Part shown: piece by piece, positions 1 to 10,284 of the stretch | Numbering within the stretch: position 1 is the stretch's first letter | Layout: every line of letters begins with the position of its first letter | From: Takakia lepidozioides | Lineage: Eukaryota > Streptophyta > Takakiopsida > Takakiales > Takakiaceae | DNA length: 64,000 nucleotides | Assembly: GCA_030704615.1 (NCBI GenBank) | Contig: CM060734.1 | Coordinates: 53,522,042-53,586,041 of the forward strand | Direction of reading: 5' to 3' | The notes under the pieces: model-generated | What the model saw: only the letters and a program-made list of their open reading frames with translations | Told to the model about the DNA's origin: nothing | Database searches by the model: none | Position numbers and translations under genes: made by a program

Positions 1-1298
1 AAGTGTGTCACGGCCCACACTGCAGCTAAGCACTCTCCCTCATATGAGCTATACTTAGCCTCTGCAGCACTATTCGAGCGGCTAGCATAAGCCACTACGA
101 ACTCTCTTTCCTCATCATCCACTTGTGTGAGCACCGCTCCAAGCCCCAGCATGCTTCAATCCGTATGCAGCTGAAATGGACGCCCCCTGATAGGTCGTCT
201 CAGGATAGGCACCGAGGCCTTGAGCTCTTGAAAAGCTCGTTCCTGCTCATCTTTCCACTGCCACTCCTGGTCCACCTTGGTCAGCTTGGTTAGAGCATTT
301 GCAATGGCACTAAATCCCTTGACAAACCGTCTATAATAGTTTGCCAACCCCATGAAAGCTCGAACTCAGCTCACATCCGTGGGGCGTGGAATTTGTGCAA
401 TGGCCTCTACCTTAGTCTATTGTACCCCCAATCCTCCAGGTTATATCATGTGACCCAAATACTCAATCTGGTTGTGGAAAAACTTGCACTTCCCCGGATG
501 CAACTTCAATCCGTGCGCTCTCAAGCGCTCAAACACCACCTGAAGGTGTCTCTCATGCTCCTCCACCGTAGCACTAAAGATGATAATGTCATCTATGTAG
601 CACCGAGCAAACTTCATCCCTGCTAGAATCCTATCCATGACTCTCTAAAACTCTGCAGGAGCGTTCTTAAGCCCAAATGGTAAGAATCGCCACTGATATA
701 GGCAATCCTTGTCGTGCTCATTGATCCCCCAGAATGTCGTCTTCTGCTTGTCCGCCTCCTTGATCGGCAACTGGTGATATCCGGATCGTAAATCCAAAGT
801 GCTAAAGACCTTAGTATGCCCGATGGCATCAAAGATCTCCTCTGGTGTTGGCATGGCATACTTATCGGACTTGGTCTGACGATTTACAGGTCGGTAATCA
901 CCGCACATACGTCTCTCCGTCCAATTGCCATAGACATCCTTCTTGGCTGGCATCACTGTGGCTGAAGCATACTCTCCACCAGAGAGCTCCACCAAACCAG
1001 CCTCCCAGAGATCTTGAGTCCTCATCTGAATCAAAGACCTCTCCCTGTCACTGTATCTATAGGGTCTCCGAAAGATTGGCGTGTCAGTGGCCAACTCAAT
1101 ACGAATCTCTTGACCCTCCAGTGCTCCCAAGTCCTTCAAACTGAAGGCAAAGCAATTCCTGTAAGCCCTCAGGAACCGCCGTATACGTCGTCTCTCTCCT
1201 CCGGTGACAATGGGTCCAATGTCAGGCTCCCAATTGTCCTCCGTAACTGCAACCTTAAGTCCAGTGGGCTTAGAGGTAGAGGACGTGTTCAGTGGTTG
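1..1298 (-). pseudogene. Reverse transcriptase and partial RNase H of element A
   Basis: The minus strand encodes a Ty3-type RT: conserved blocks CGDYRPVNRQT and FSTLDLRSGYHQL (about 1139-645), the catalytic CYIDD block (about 600) and the connection block MGLANYYRRFVKGFS (about 353). RNase H begins around 170 with QLHTD and a degraded following codon. It continues as VAYASRSN and [10 protein letters not shown] to position 1, where the window cuts it. A stop near 645 and a deletion in the RNase H linker break the frame. In the family this protein copies element RNA into cDNA and removes the RNA strand. It is directly downstream of the methyltransferase region across an in-frame amber codon. 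Confidence 0.9.
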
Positions 1299-1301
1299 CT
1301 A
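1293..1301 (-). promoter_or_regulatory. Conserved amber codon with readthrough-type context (copy A)
   Basis: On the minus strand the methyltransferase frame ends in TAG followed by CAA CCA, and RT continues in the same frame without another stop. The context matches the UAG-CAR-YYA leaky-termination consensus known from tobamoviruses. The same nine bases occur at the same place in element D, although the other disabling mutations differ between the two copies. Confidence 0.6.
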
Positions 1302-2700
1302 TGTTGCAACCTCTTGAGCGGTACTCCTTGCCTGCTCAGTCAATGACAAGGCCTCATCATGCCCCATCATCTCATCCTCGAGGACTTCATCAACCCGAGA
1401 AAAATCCCCAACCTCATCTATCACCGTCACCCTGGCTGCCAACTCTCTCTGAACCTCGAGCACCTCCCACGTGTGCCATGGATGTCTGCACCCCGTGGTC
1501 CTCTCATGCTCGCCCCCACTCACTGCCTGTACCGTCAGCAGAGAAACCATCAAGGGAAGTGTACTCCGCACTCTGCGTTGCTCAGCCATAGCCAAGCTGA
1601 TAATCCAGGTCAAGCAATTGAGATCCATTGTTTGCCCCAACACCTGACGACATGATGCCTCAAAAAGAGACGGCACCGCCGTGGTACCAGTGGTAAAACC
1701 CATTGTCCGCTCACGCTCGTCAGCATTAGGCTCCACTAACTGCTGCAACTGAGCATCCCACAGGAGGCCAGGTCCACTATCCTGGAAAGCATGCGATCCT
1801 GGGAAGCTGAGCAGTGTAGGTAATGATGCTCGTGGTTGACCCACCTTGTTGACCACTGCCAAAGGCGAATGGTCATCGTGTCTCACACGCTGATACTGCC
1901 TCTTTATGTCCAAAATGCTATTCACTGTGAGGTGTGCTGGCCGCTGCATCCCATCAAATGCATGCTTGAGCAGTGCGGGTGGCATCAAGTTAGTCCACCA
2001 TAGCCGTGGACGATGAGCCCGTGACCCCACTGTAGCTGCATCTAACAACACTGCTGACCCAAGCCACGACCGGACTTGATGCACACTGGCCATCACCCTA
2101 GTCCAAGAATCGCCCATCAGTGGCACATTCTCCAAGATGTATGCTAGAAATACAGCTTGATGAAGCTGCAAGTGCCGCAAAACCCGCACCATCTCCCAAA
2201 ACAGACCCGACCTCGAGTCTCGCAATCCATTGTCATGCCTGGCTAATGAATGCCCTTGGCAGGGCCAACCTGCCACTACTAGATCAATGGAGCCAACCCG
2301 CTCCAAATCCTACGCCCCCAGCAACGAAATGCTAGCAAGGCCTACTGATATCCACGAACTGCAGACACCGGCAACAACTCAGGGTACTGCTGCACCAACT
2401 GAGCAACATGGCGAAGTGAAACGCGTCGTGCAGTCTCATCCCTCTCCACATACAGGTAACACCGAACTCGTACACCTGTCTGTAACACAGCAGCCAATCC
2501 GGTGCTGATCCCGCGAAACAAGTCCAGGAGACCAATGTCTTCATCCGGATACTACCACACAATAGGTGTGGTGTCCAATGAAGACAACTGAGGTGGTCCT
2601 GGTGCAATCCCCGCACTCTCATCCTCTCCTGATGGTACAAAAGCCTCCACCTAGGCTTGTTGCACCCGTCGATCAGCAACCCACTGCAAATCTTTGCTCG
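1299..2700 (-). pseudogene. DNMT-type C5 cytosine methyltransferase domain of element A
   Basis: The minus strand encodes C5-methyltransferase motifs in canonical order. Motif I is LLDLF-GISTGLAAVL (about 2540; the first Gly is changed to Arg here). Motif IV is GWPCQGHS with the catalytic Cys (about 2260). Motif VI is ENVPLMGDS (about 2110), motif VIII is RPRLWW (about 2005), and the motif IX-X region contains GFTTGTTAVPS and MDLNCLTWIISLAM (about 1600). Stops (two TAG where element D has TGG or CAG) and a frameshift near 2310 make this copy a pseudogene. The family transfers methyl groups to cytosine C5 in DNA. The domain lies between protease and RT, so it is element-borne and not a host gene. 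Confidence 0.92.
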
Positions 2701-2716
2701 TGCCCCACAATGGAGT

Positions 2717-3560
2717 CTAAGTAACCATGGTAGGCAACTCCGCCATACCATACATGTCATCCTGCTCTCCTGGAGGTGTGTCATCCTCTGAATGAACGTT
2801 GTCCTCTAGCAACTCTTCAGGCCAAGTCACTGTAGCTGTGAATGCTGCTAATGTCGGCATCTTGCCCCGCTGGGCAACCGCAACTCCTCCTATGAATGTC
2901 ACAGGGAGCTGCACACGCCAGCCCTCCCCTGACTGCCATCCAGGCCTATAGGAAGCTGACTCCTCCCAAAAATCCAGGGTGAAGCCCATGGGGTACAACA
3001 CTGCCCCACCAACCAGGACATCGTACGAGACCGCGTCTGTCACAATGGCCTTGGCTCGCATCACTAAGCCATTTGTAGGGTGATCCGGCCGTAGTCTGAT
3101 AGCCAACTCACGCCGTGTCATGCCCCGAGCCTGCTCCAATCCTACTAGAGACGTCTGTATCTGGAAATGACAAGGCTCCATATCCGCCTCCGTGAGGCCC
3201 AAGCCTGCAATAGCAGCTCTGCCCAGCATCAATGGCTGAGCTCCCGAGTCCAACATGACCCGCAGTGGCCGGTACCTCTTGTCTGCCGGTCCATTCACAT
3301 AGAAAATGTCATCCTGGTTGTCTAACATGACAACTCCAGGTGTCACCATGGCGTGCTCAATGGCTGGCCTAGCTGGCAGCTCCATCAACCTGGCAGCTGC
3401 AGCTTGTCATGGCGCCGCCGTGGCAGTCTTGACCCTCAAATCCGAGGATCCCTCCGGCACTACACCTCCCACTATCTCCGCAGAAGATGAAGTAACCTCC
3501 CCACTCTCACAGAGTGTAGCTGCCAGCCTGAACACCTCAGCTGGTCTTACCCCTGGCGTC
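2717..3560 (-). pseudogene. Retropepsin-like aspartic protease domain of element A
   Basis: The minus strand encodes LRVMLDSGAQPLMLGRAA (about 3265), with the DSGA active-site motif of retroviral-type aspartic proteases. Downstream are conserved blocks YDVLVGGAVLYPMGFTLDFW and LPVTFIGGVAVAQRGKMP. In the family this domain processes the Gag-Pol polyprotein. Upstream it joins the Gag C-terminal Ser/Thr/Ala-rich linker without a canonical gag-pol boundary. The 223-codon open segment 3388-2717 is intact by itself, but frames upstream and downstream are broken. Confidence 0.8.
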
Positions 3561-5405
3561 GCAATCATGGTAGCCGAGAACAATGGAGCCTAGCACACAG
3601 ATGTGGCCGCTCCTAGCAGCACACTAGCTGCCGTAGCCTTGACAACACTAGGTAGTGATGCTGCCGTGTAGCTCTCCCCAATGGCATAGTAACCTCCGCC
3701 TTGGTAACAGTCGGGCAAGAACTAAGTGCCATGGATGGCGTCGACACTGTCTCCGCCAATGTGAATGACTGAGGAAACCTAGCCTGACGGCTTGCCTCCC
3801 CATGCTGTGGATCCAACTCCACCTCTGCACCTCGTGGCTCAGGAACTCGTGCTGCTCCTCGGGTCACGGCTGTAGCAGACTCCACCTGTACTAGTGGTAG
3901 TGCTGCTCTGCACATGAATCCCATGCCTCCCATATCTCCTCCCTCAGGAGCAGGAGGTGACCATCCGGCTTTGGAGCCGGTACCACCTGAGTTGTAGCCA
4001 TGGCAGCGAGCCTCTGCTCTAGCTACTGAAGCTGGTTGGCCATGCTTTAGTCAACACCCTGACCTCTGCGTCCTTGGCCATGTTGAGCTTTCCCTTGGCC
4101 TACACCTCGTGCCTGGCCACCTCATCCTCTGTGGGCTGCCCCACCTTGCCCCCAGCCACCATTGTTCCCTTGGAACTGGCCTGGGCACAACTCAGGATGC
4201 AAACCATAACACTGGGCCTCTCCATGCCCGTGCTTGCCACAATGCCCACACTGCAACTGTGCAGGCTGTGCATATGCTGGCCCTTTGCCTCCCTCTGGGC
4301 AATCCTTCTTGACATGGGGTCCTCCACATGTCCAACACACCACCTCTGCCCGTTGTTGGCCTACAAATGAAGGGAGAGACCCCTGCATCTGAGGTCCTCT
4401 TTGTCCTTCCCTGAGCTTCACTTGAGCCCCCTTATTGCCTTGAGCTAGGAGCACCACTACCCCGTGGTGTCTCCTTAGCAAATCCCACCATGACCACTGG
4501 TTCCTCCACCATGTTAAGCTCTATCCGCTTTGCCAGCAAAAACACATTTGCTAAGGTGGGTTGGGCCGCTTGTAGGAGAGTTGCATCCCGCGCCCTTCTC
4601 CTCAGTTCCTTGTCCAATATCCCATACCAGAATTGGACTGCCTGAGCTTCCGTAACCCCTTGGGTTACATTTATCAAGCGCCTCATGCGAGTGAATGTCT
4701 CCATCAAGCTCTCAGTAGGCTTCCGTTGGAACTCTTGCAAGCTCCTCAACTTCTATGTCCTCACCCCTTAGTAGTTCCTTCTCAACTCTTCGAAGAACTC
4801 CACAACAGGGTTGAAGGCAGGCACCGCCACTGGTGCTGGTGCAGCAGTAGCTTGGGTGGACGTCAGCTACGGTACCACCTGTCCCACTAGTCCCACTGCT
4901 GCTTGCTGAAGCTGCCGGTGCAACGGCAGGTGTAGCCACTGCCCTCGTGGCTCTAGTGCCCCTAGTGATGGAGACATAGTCGGGTGACAAGTACATCCTC
5001 CACTCCTCAATCTCAACCTCATGCCCCCGCCTGAACTCGTGGTAATCATCCATAGGCGGCCCCTCAAGGTGCTAAAACAGCCCCTTCCATGCCATGAAAG
5101 ACGTAAATAGTTGTGGATTGCGCATTTGCTGCAATGATAAAATCATCCAACTCGATGGTGCCCACTGCCCCAGAGTACCTTCGTGGCCCCTTGGTAGCTC
5201 CATACATCTCCTCCATTGTGTCCCACAATAATGGCAAGGAAACAACTTGCACCGCCGGTGTGAGTCCTCCTGATTCACAATCCGAGTCAGAACCTTCCGT
5301 AGAAGACACAGGAGGTGAAGGTGGCCTAAACCGCACACCTCGTCTTGTGTACCCACTAGTATCACTAGTGCTCGAACCGGCACTGTCCCCAGCAACTAGT
5401 GGCAC
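3561..5405 (-). pseudogene. Gag of element A (broken into several frames)
   Basis: Minus-strand fragments line up with Gag of elements C and D. They contain RRGVRFRPPSPPVSS, EEMYGATKGPRRYSGAVGTI, a capsid-like block ending QFWYGILDKELRRRARDATL (about 4600) and two zinc knuckles, VCWTCGGPHVKKDC and CGHCGKHGHGEAQC (about 4350-4230). An Arg/Gly/Gln-rich tail and a Ser/Thr-rich linker towards protease follow. Gag would form the cytoplasmic particle and bind element RNA through the knuckles and the RG-rich tail. At least four frame changes between 5405 and 3600 show that it is dead. Confidence 0.85.
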
Positions 5406-5608
5406 CTCCGTGTTGACAAACTGTCACTCAACCGGTCATGAACATGTCCCTAACCCCCTCTCCACAAGGTAACCGGGTAGAGAACCTGTTGCGGCTTATG
5501 GTTTGGAATACTAGGTTCCTATTAACATAGCCTACACCTGCACCTGCATCCACCGCAAGCACTTCTATGGTTGGCTGGTCATCACCTCCAACCTCACCAT
5601 AGGACTCA
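5406..5608 (-). other. End of the 5' leader of element A
   Basis: The reverse complement matches the leader just upstream of gag in elements C (about 20000-20220) and D (about 33070-33250). Shared blocks include a repeated GATGACCAGC tract, GGTGGATGCAGGTGCAGGTG and CAACAGGTTCTCTACCCGG (the last with C). No protein is recognised. The match stops at 5608, the inversion breakpoint. Confidence 0.75.
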
Positions 5609-8050
5609 CGGATCACCAACCATTGAAGTGGTTGATGGAGTCAAACAAGCTTACAGGGAAGCTTGCACGGTGGTGCATCGAGCCGGTGTAGTCAGTCGGG
5701 ATGCAGATGGGTTGAGTCGTAATCCATGCACGAACGAACATGATGATACTGGAGCTTGGTGGCATGGTGAGACGGATGAGGAGATGGTACTAGGATGACA
5801 TGCATATGTTTTTTTGTGCATTCTAGCAATGGAAGCTCAAGCTGGTCCATTCCATGTGATTGGTCATGGAGATAATGTGCATGACGATCCAGAGATCAAT
5901 GAGGAGCCCGGTGGTGCTAAGGATATGCATGAAGATACAGCAGTGTTGGCCTACCTTTGTACCGGAGAGATAACAGCCAATGTGACTGCTAAGGAGAGAG
6001 ATGGGATCCTACAACGGGCCAAGAAGTTCAAGTGGGAGGGGACTCATCTGCTCCGAGTATGGGAGGATGAACTGGTGAGGATTGTGCCTCATCCAACTCA
6101 ACGAGCGCGATTGGTACGCCATGCCCATGAGAAGTTGGGACATTTTGGGGTGCGACACACTCATAGTTTGCTGCAAGGGCAGTATTTGTGGCGGGGCATG
6201 TACACAGATGTGCAATAGGGCATAAGCATGCTACAATGGCTCATTTTTGTCCAGTGTCGCGCACCTCACTTCGGTAAGCTCCCCTTCATGTCATAGTTAC
6301 TCGCTTTGATGCGCGCGCCTAACTCCCAAACTGACCGTCGGGCCAACTCGGAGCTTCGGCTGCTCACCTAGACATAACGGTCCCCCTTTGCTCCTCCACA
6401 AGACCCTTGCTTACTTTGGGCCTAGTGGAAATTCCCTTTGGTTGTCCGCAATCCGGAACAGCTCCCCACACCTTGGTCGCTTTCCGGCTCACACGCTTAC
6501 TCACTAGTTTTTGGTCACCAACGGGCTTGCACCGTTCTTGGGGTTATTACTCCCTATATATACTTTTGTGACGGTCCGCGGGGGTTTCACAAACAACACC
6601 GTCCTTTTATGGCGAACCACACAAAGACCCTTGACTCCCGGTGATGAATCGCCTACCCACCACAGCCCCAATGGACCGTGATGAATCCCAAGACTCCCCA
6701 CGACTCCCACCACAAGGTCTCCGCCCCATGGTGAGTCCTATGCCACCCCCACTAAGACCCACTCAGCTACCACCACCCCTCGTGGAACCACCCCCACCAC
6801 AACCCGGTGTGCGGGGCTCCACCTAGTGAGCGCCTCTGCCTCAGCCGCCGTACCTATTGTTGCCACTGCCCCCACCACAGGGGCAGCCCTTCTTGTGTCC
6901 CGACCCCCTGCCCTCAAGACACAAAGCCGCGACATCCAGCCTACTCTAATTTACTCTCATTCTTCATCTTCAAAACACAACAACTTTGTTTGGAAACCAA
7001 TTTTTAGTTGATCTCAAATTGAGTTGACAACAAAAATAAATTGCAACACCTAATTTGTAGTTCTTATGAAAAAATATATATAAATGAAAGTAGACAAGTT
7101 TAGACTGGACAAAAATTTCGCAAAGTGAGCCATTGTAGCATGCTTCTGCTCAACAGTTAGTGGCAATGTGCATGATGTGTGATAGGGTGTATGCTTCCTT
7201 TAATGCACCTGCTCCACAATTGTATCCTTTACCCATCATTCTTGGGATATCGATGGAGTCTTGACTTCGCGGGACCATTGTCACTGACGATGCATCACAA
7301 CAAGTATGTGCTGGTGATGGTGGAACACTTCTCCAAATGGATTGAGCTAGTGCCATTGCCTGACAAGGCAAGTGAGGGGGCGGCGTATGCATTCTTAGAT
7401 CGAGTGCTTAGCCAATTTGGTGCTCCAGCCGAGGTACTCACGGACCAGGGGAGAGAATTCTTGGGGGAGTTTCAGGCTTTGTGTGAGCAAACCTTGATAG
7501 ATCACCGCACTACTTCTCGGGATTATCCCGAGGCTGATGGCTTGGCGGAGAGAGTTGTTCAAATAGTCAAGAGGGGTTTGCGCAAGTATGGCTTGCAGAA
7601 GGGACACTTGGGAGATTGGGACCTTCAGCTGCGTTGGTTGGCTATGGGCTATAGGTTCAGTAAATAAGCGTCACTTGCGTCCTTCTCACCTTACTTTCTT
7701 CTCTTTGGCGGAGAGCCAAATTTGCCTGCATTTATTCGTAGGGAGGTTGCAATAGTCTTTGACCTTAATGATCTGGACGTGTGGACACAAGCATATGACC
7801 AGCGGGTAGAGTTGTTCAAGAGAGTCATGCCTATGGCTTTTGAGAACCTTGTTATTGCCCAACACCGAGACACATTGAGGTATGTCACCATACCTGGAGG
7901 TCAGACCGGGTATTTGAAGATTCAACCCTGGGGACTATGTGTATCTGCAACAGACAACACCTACGACCTTGGATGTCACAGCAGGGCGTGTGATTCTAAG
8001 GGTACGAGAGGTGTTGGCTTCAGGAATGTTGATTCTGGAAGGTCAAGTTA
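5609..8050 (+). pseudogene. RNase H end and integrase of element A, split by a DNA transposon
   Basis: The plus strand resumes element A exactly where the minus-strand part stopped: TDHQPLKWL-like RNase H C-terminus (5609-5760), linker, then the integrase H2C2 zinc-binding block HAHEKLGHFGVRHTHSLL (about 6120-6180). After an insertion (6218-7151) the catalytic core continues. It has DFAGPLSLT (7264), TDQGREFLGEF (7440) and EADGLAERVV (7530), which supply the Asp-Asp-Glu triad. The C-terminal integrase part runs to about 8050 with a frame change near 7668. The PHD finger and 3' repeats present in C and D are missing. Integrase inserts the cDNA in the host genome. This copy is dead. Confidence 0.88.
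6218..7151. mobile_element. Non-autonomous TIR DNA transposon inserted in integrase
   Basis: The ends are inverted repeats. Left is 6218-6243, containing AAGCATGCTACAATGGCTCA, followed by TTTTTGTCCAGT. Right is the reverse complement at 7126-7151, preceded by ACTGGACAAAAA (7104-7115), with an 8-base indel between the two blocks. Comparison with intact integrase in element D shows that the segment interrupts the sequence after GTGCAA. A possible 3-bp duplication CAA (6213-6215 and 7151-7153) flanks it. The 934-bp interior holds only short Pro-rich open stretches (for example 6641-6826) and no recognisable transposase, so it is a MITE-like passenger. A 3-bp duplication would suit PIF/Harbinger or CACTA, but the superfamily is not settled. 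Confidence 0.7.
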
Positions 8051-8541
8051 ATATCTATGTTATTGAACAGCTAATGGATTTTCAAGTTTATTATAGATGA
8101 AAATAGATTTCGCTATTCACAAGGAGGAGCCACTAGCCGGTTGTTGGCTCCCCTCTAAAGAAGAGACCACACATCAGTGTCAATAAATTGTAAGACCATG
8201 TTATAATTTTCCCACAAAACCTACAATGAATACCTCATTTGGTAAAGCCTTTATCAAATTCCTTTAATTCAAAAGCTTATATCTTGTTTTCTCTTGAATA
8301 AGTTACCTTCAACATTTTTAACTAATAGATGTGTTTTTGTTCTTTTGGAGAATCAATCCCAAGACTAATTTCTTTGCTCACCAAACATGAGTATGGGCTG
8401 GTGCATTAGTATCCATGGTTTTTGCACTTTCCATAACCTTAAGCATTTATCAAATCTCAAGTCCCTTCATATCTTTTTAGATCCATCAAGTTACATATAT
8501 TTTCTGCTGTTTTATTATCTACTAAGATTAACCTTTAAACG
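8051..8541. other. AT-rich stretch between element A and a Helitron-like end
   Basis: No coding potential or repeat is recognised. The segment starts where homology to integrase stops (about 8050) and ends at a hairpin. It may be the body of a short Helitron-like element whose 5' TC end would lie near 8055, but that end cannot be fixed from one copy. Confidence 0.4.
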
Positions 8542-8581
8542 ACCACGCGACCCGAATCAGGTCGCGTGGTTATACATCTAG
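8542..8581 (+). mobile_element. Helitron-like 3' terminus (hairpin plus CTAG)
   Basis: There is a perfect 11-bp stem, ACCACGCGACC / GGTCGCGTGGT, with a 7-nt loop (8542-8570). It is followed after 7 nt by CTAG (8578-8581) and then T. Helitrons end in a short GC-rich hairpin followed within about 10-12 nt by CTRR and insert between A and T, and this arrangement fits. No helicase is present, so it would be a non-autonomous copy. Confidence 0.45.
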
Positions 8582-10284
8582 TGACGCCATTTTGGCGGAT
8601 GAAGGCGGATGAAGACGTTTCCCAAACGAAAAACGTTGCTATTCAAGAGACGCACATGGGTAAATTTACGCCATGTGGAACGAAGTAATGACTAATGACG
8701 CACCGCATAGGATTTTTTGAGTGGGCAGGGGGACCTAAAATATATGGCTCGTGCCAGCAACCTTAAACAAGGGACGTGGCCGGCGAGGTACACCACACAG
8801 GCCACCCTTGCCGGTGGGGGGCCTGTTTATTGGCCGCCTGTCCGCCCGTGTGGACACCCGCCGCTACAAAGTGCGGGGTCACAAGCTCGTGAAGGGTAAA
8901 TGCACAGATGGGTGGACCAAAAATTGCGTAACATGCAGTTTCTACAGTTACCTCCCTCCATGGTTTTACTCATATTTGTCCAACAACTCAATATTTCATC
9001 TAAATTTATATGTGCTAGGGTTTCTAACTACAATAGGTGTGTGTACCAACTCTTAGATTGCAAAAATAATCATGTACCAAAGAGCTATGGACTTTTAAAG
9101 TTGATTAATGTGGACTGCAGATGTTACATATAAAATCTTATGGACTAAATTACATCATCTACGCTCATATAATGGCACAAAGGAAAACATATTAGGGGTG
9201 CCATTTCTAAAGCCAACCCAAATCCAGTTTTATATGGACTAGTTACCTTAGATATTGAGAGCTATGGACTATTTTAAACCTTAAAAACAAATTGTCCATA
9301 GCATACTATGTTTTGGGTTTTGGGGTTGTCATCTTTGACCAAAAGACATACAAACTTATAATCTAGTGGTGTGGGTTAGGCTCGACGAACCGCCCACTCG
9401 GCGGCAGTTAGTGCGGGGGTCCGCGGCAAGTTGAAGGGTGAAAGAAGCAAACAAAATCCTAATTCTACCGGCAAAGAAGATTTTTAATCTCCTCTAGAGG
9501 CAAGTTACGTTTTCTATGTCCTACGGTTTGTTTATGGTTTTGCGCTAATAGCCTTCCAAGTCTTAATTTTCTCTAAGTGTTCTTACAAGCCTAAAACCCC
9601 AAGGCGCCTATAGCCGGGGGATCCGCTTATGGTCCCTTCACAAGGCGTCTACCAACTGTAGGGAGGAAGAGAAATAATCTCTTTCCACTGCCCCTCCAAC
9701 TCCCGGGTGTCTCAAGGTCAAGACCACCCTTGGGAAGGGCCAAACCCCCTTAGAATCTCAATTTACCACTTAGGGGGGGAATACAATAAACTCCTGAGCT
9801 AATTTCCAACTTATGATAATGGCAAAAAATCCATAAAAAATATTTAAAAGAAATAAACATAGAAAAACTCTCAAATGTGAGGAATCTCCAGGGGATCCTA
9901 ATGATCCCTCTGGAATATCTAGGGGAGCTCGGGACCCTGATGAGAACGCGATGGGAACGTGGGAACGTCAGGGATCCGTCCCCATGCGGCGAGAACAGCC
10001 GCCACGGATGAATGGACTTGGATGACGGGTTACGCTGTTGTCATCCGCCCCCTAACTCCAAAATCTCCGCAGTCAAACTGTTAAATAAAGGGCTTGGTGG
10101 GTCCAGCCACCATTCTACCACGTGATTCCAAGAAATGATATATTATTGACCCTAAGGGCCGCTTCCTCTCCTAGAATTTGTCATCTTCTACCTCTAGCTC
10201 AATCACTGTTCACTATTGTACCCTAACTCTTACGATAGAGTATTTTGGTTCTAAACTTGACCTAATGTTGTCTCGGCTCATACC
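8582..10284. other. No gene recognised
   Basis: Mixed-composition sequence with only short chance ORFs. 8581-8900 is moderately GC-rich, 9050-9400 is AT-rich, and 9590-9780 has several G or C runs. Nothing resembles a known protein, RNA gene or terminal repeat. Confidence 0.6.

Larger units (their letters stand above)
1..5608 (-). mobile_element. Element A, 5' part of a methyltransferase-carrying Ty3/gypsy-like retrotransposon (inverted, decayed)
   Basis: Read on the minus strand from 5608 to 1, this stretch carries, in order, a leader end, gag, aspartic protease, C5 methyltransferase, RT and the first part of RNase H. It runs off the left edge of the window inside RNase H. It is roughly 85-90 percent similar by eye to element D at 29214-41308, which supplied the domain order. 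It has several frameshifts and nonsense codons, so it is not functional. At 5608/5609 it abuts the second half of the same RNase H and the integrase on the opposite strand. The simplest reading is one element whose 5' portion was inverted, with a breakpoint inside RNase H. Confidence 0.9.

Noticed and set aside
8542-8570. Hairpin as a bacterial-type transcription terminator
   Set aside because: There is no T tract after it and the genome is eukaryotic. The CTAG end fits a rolling-circle element better.
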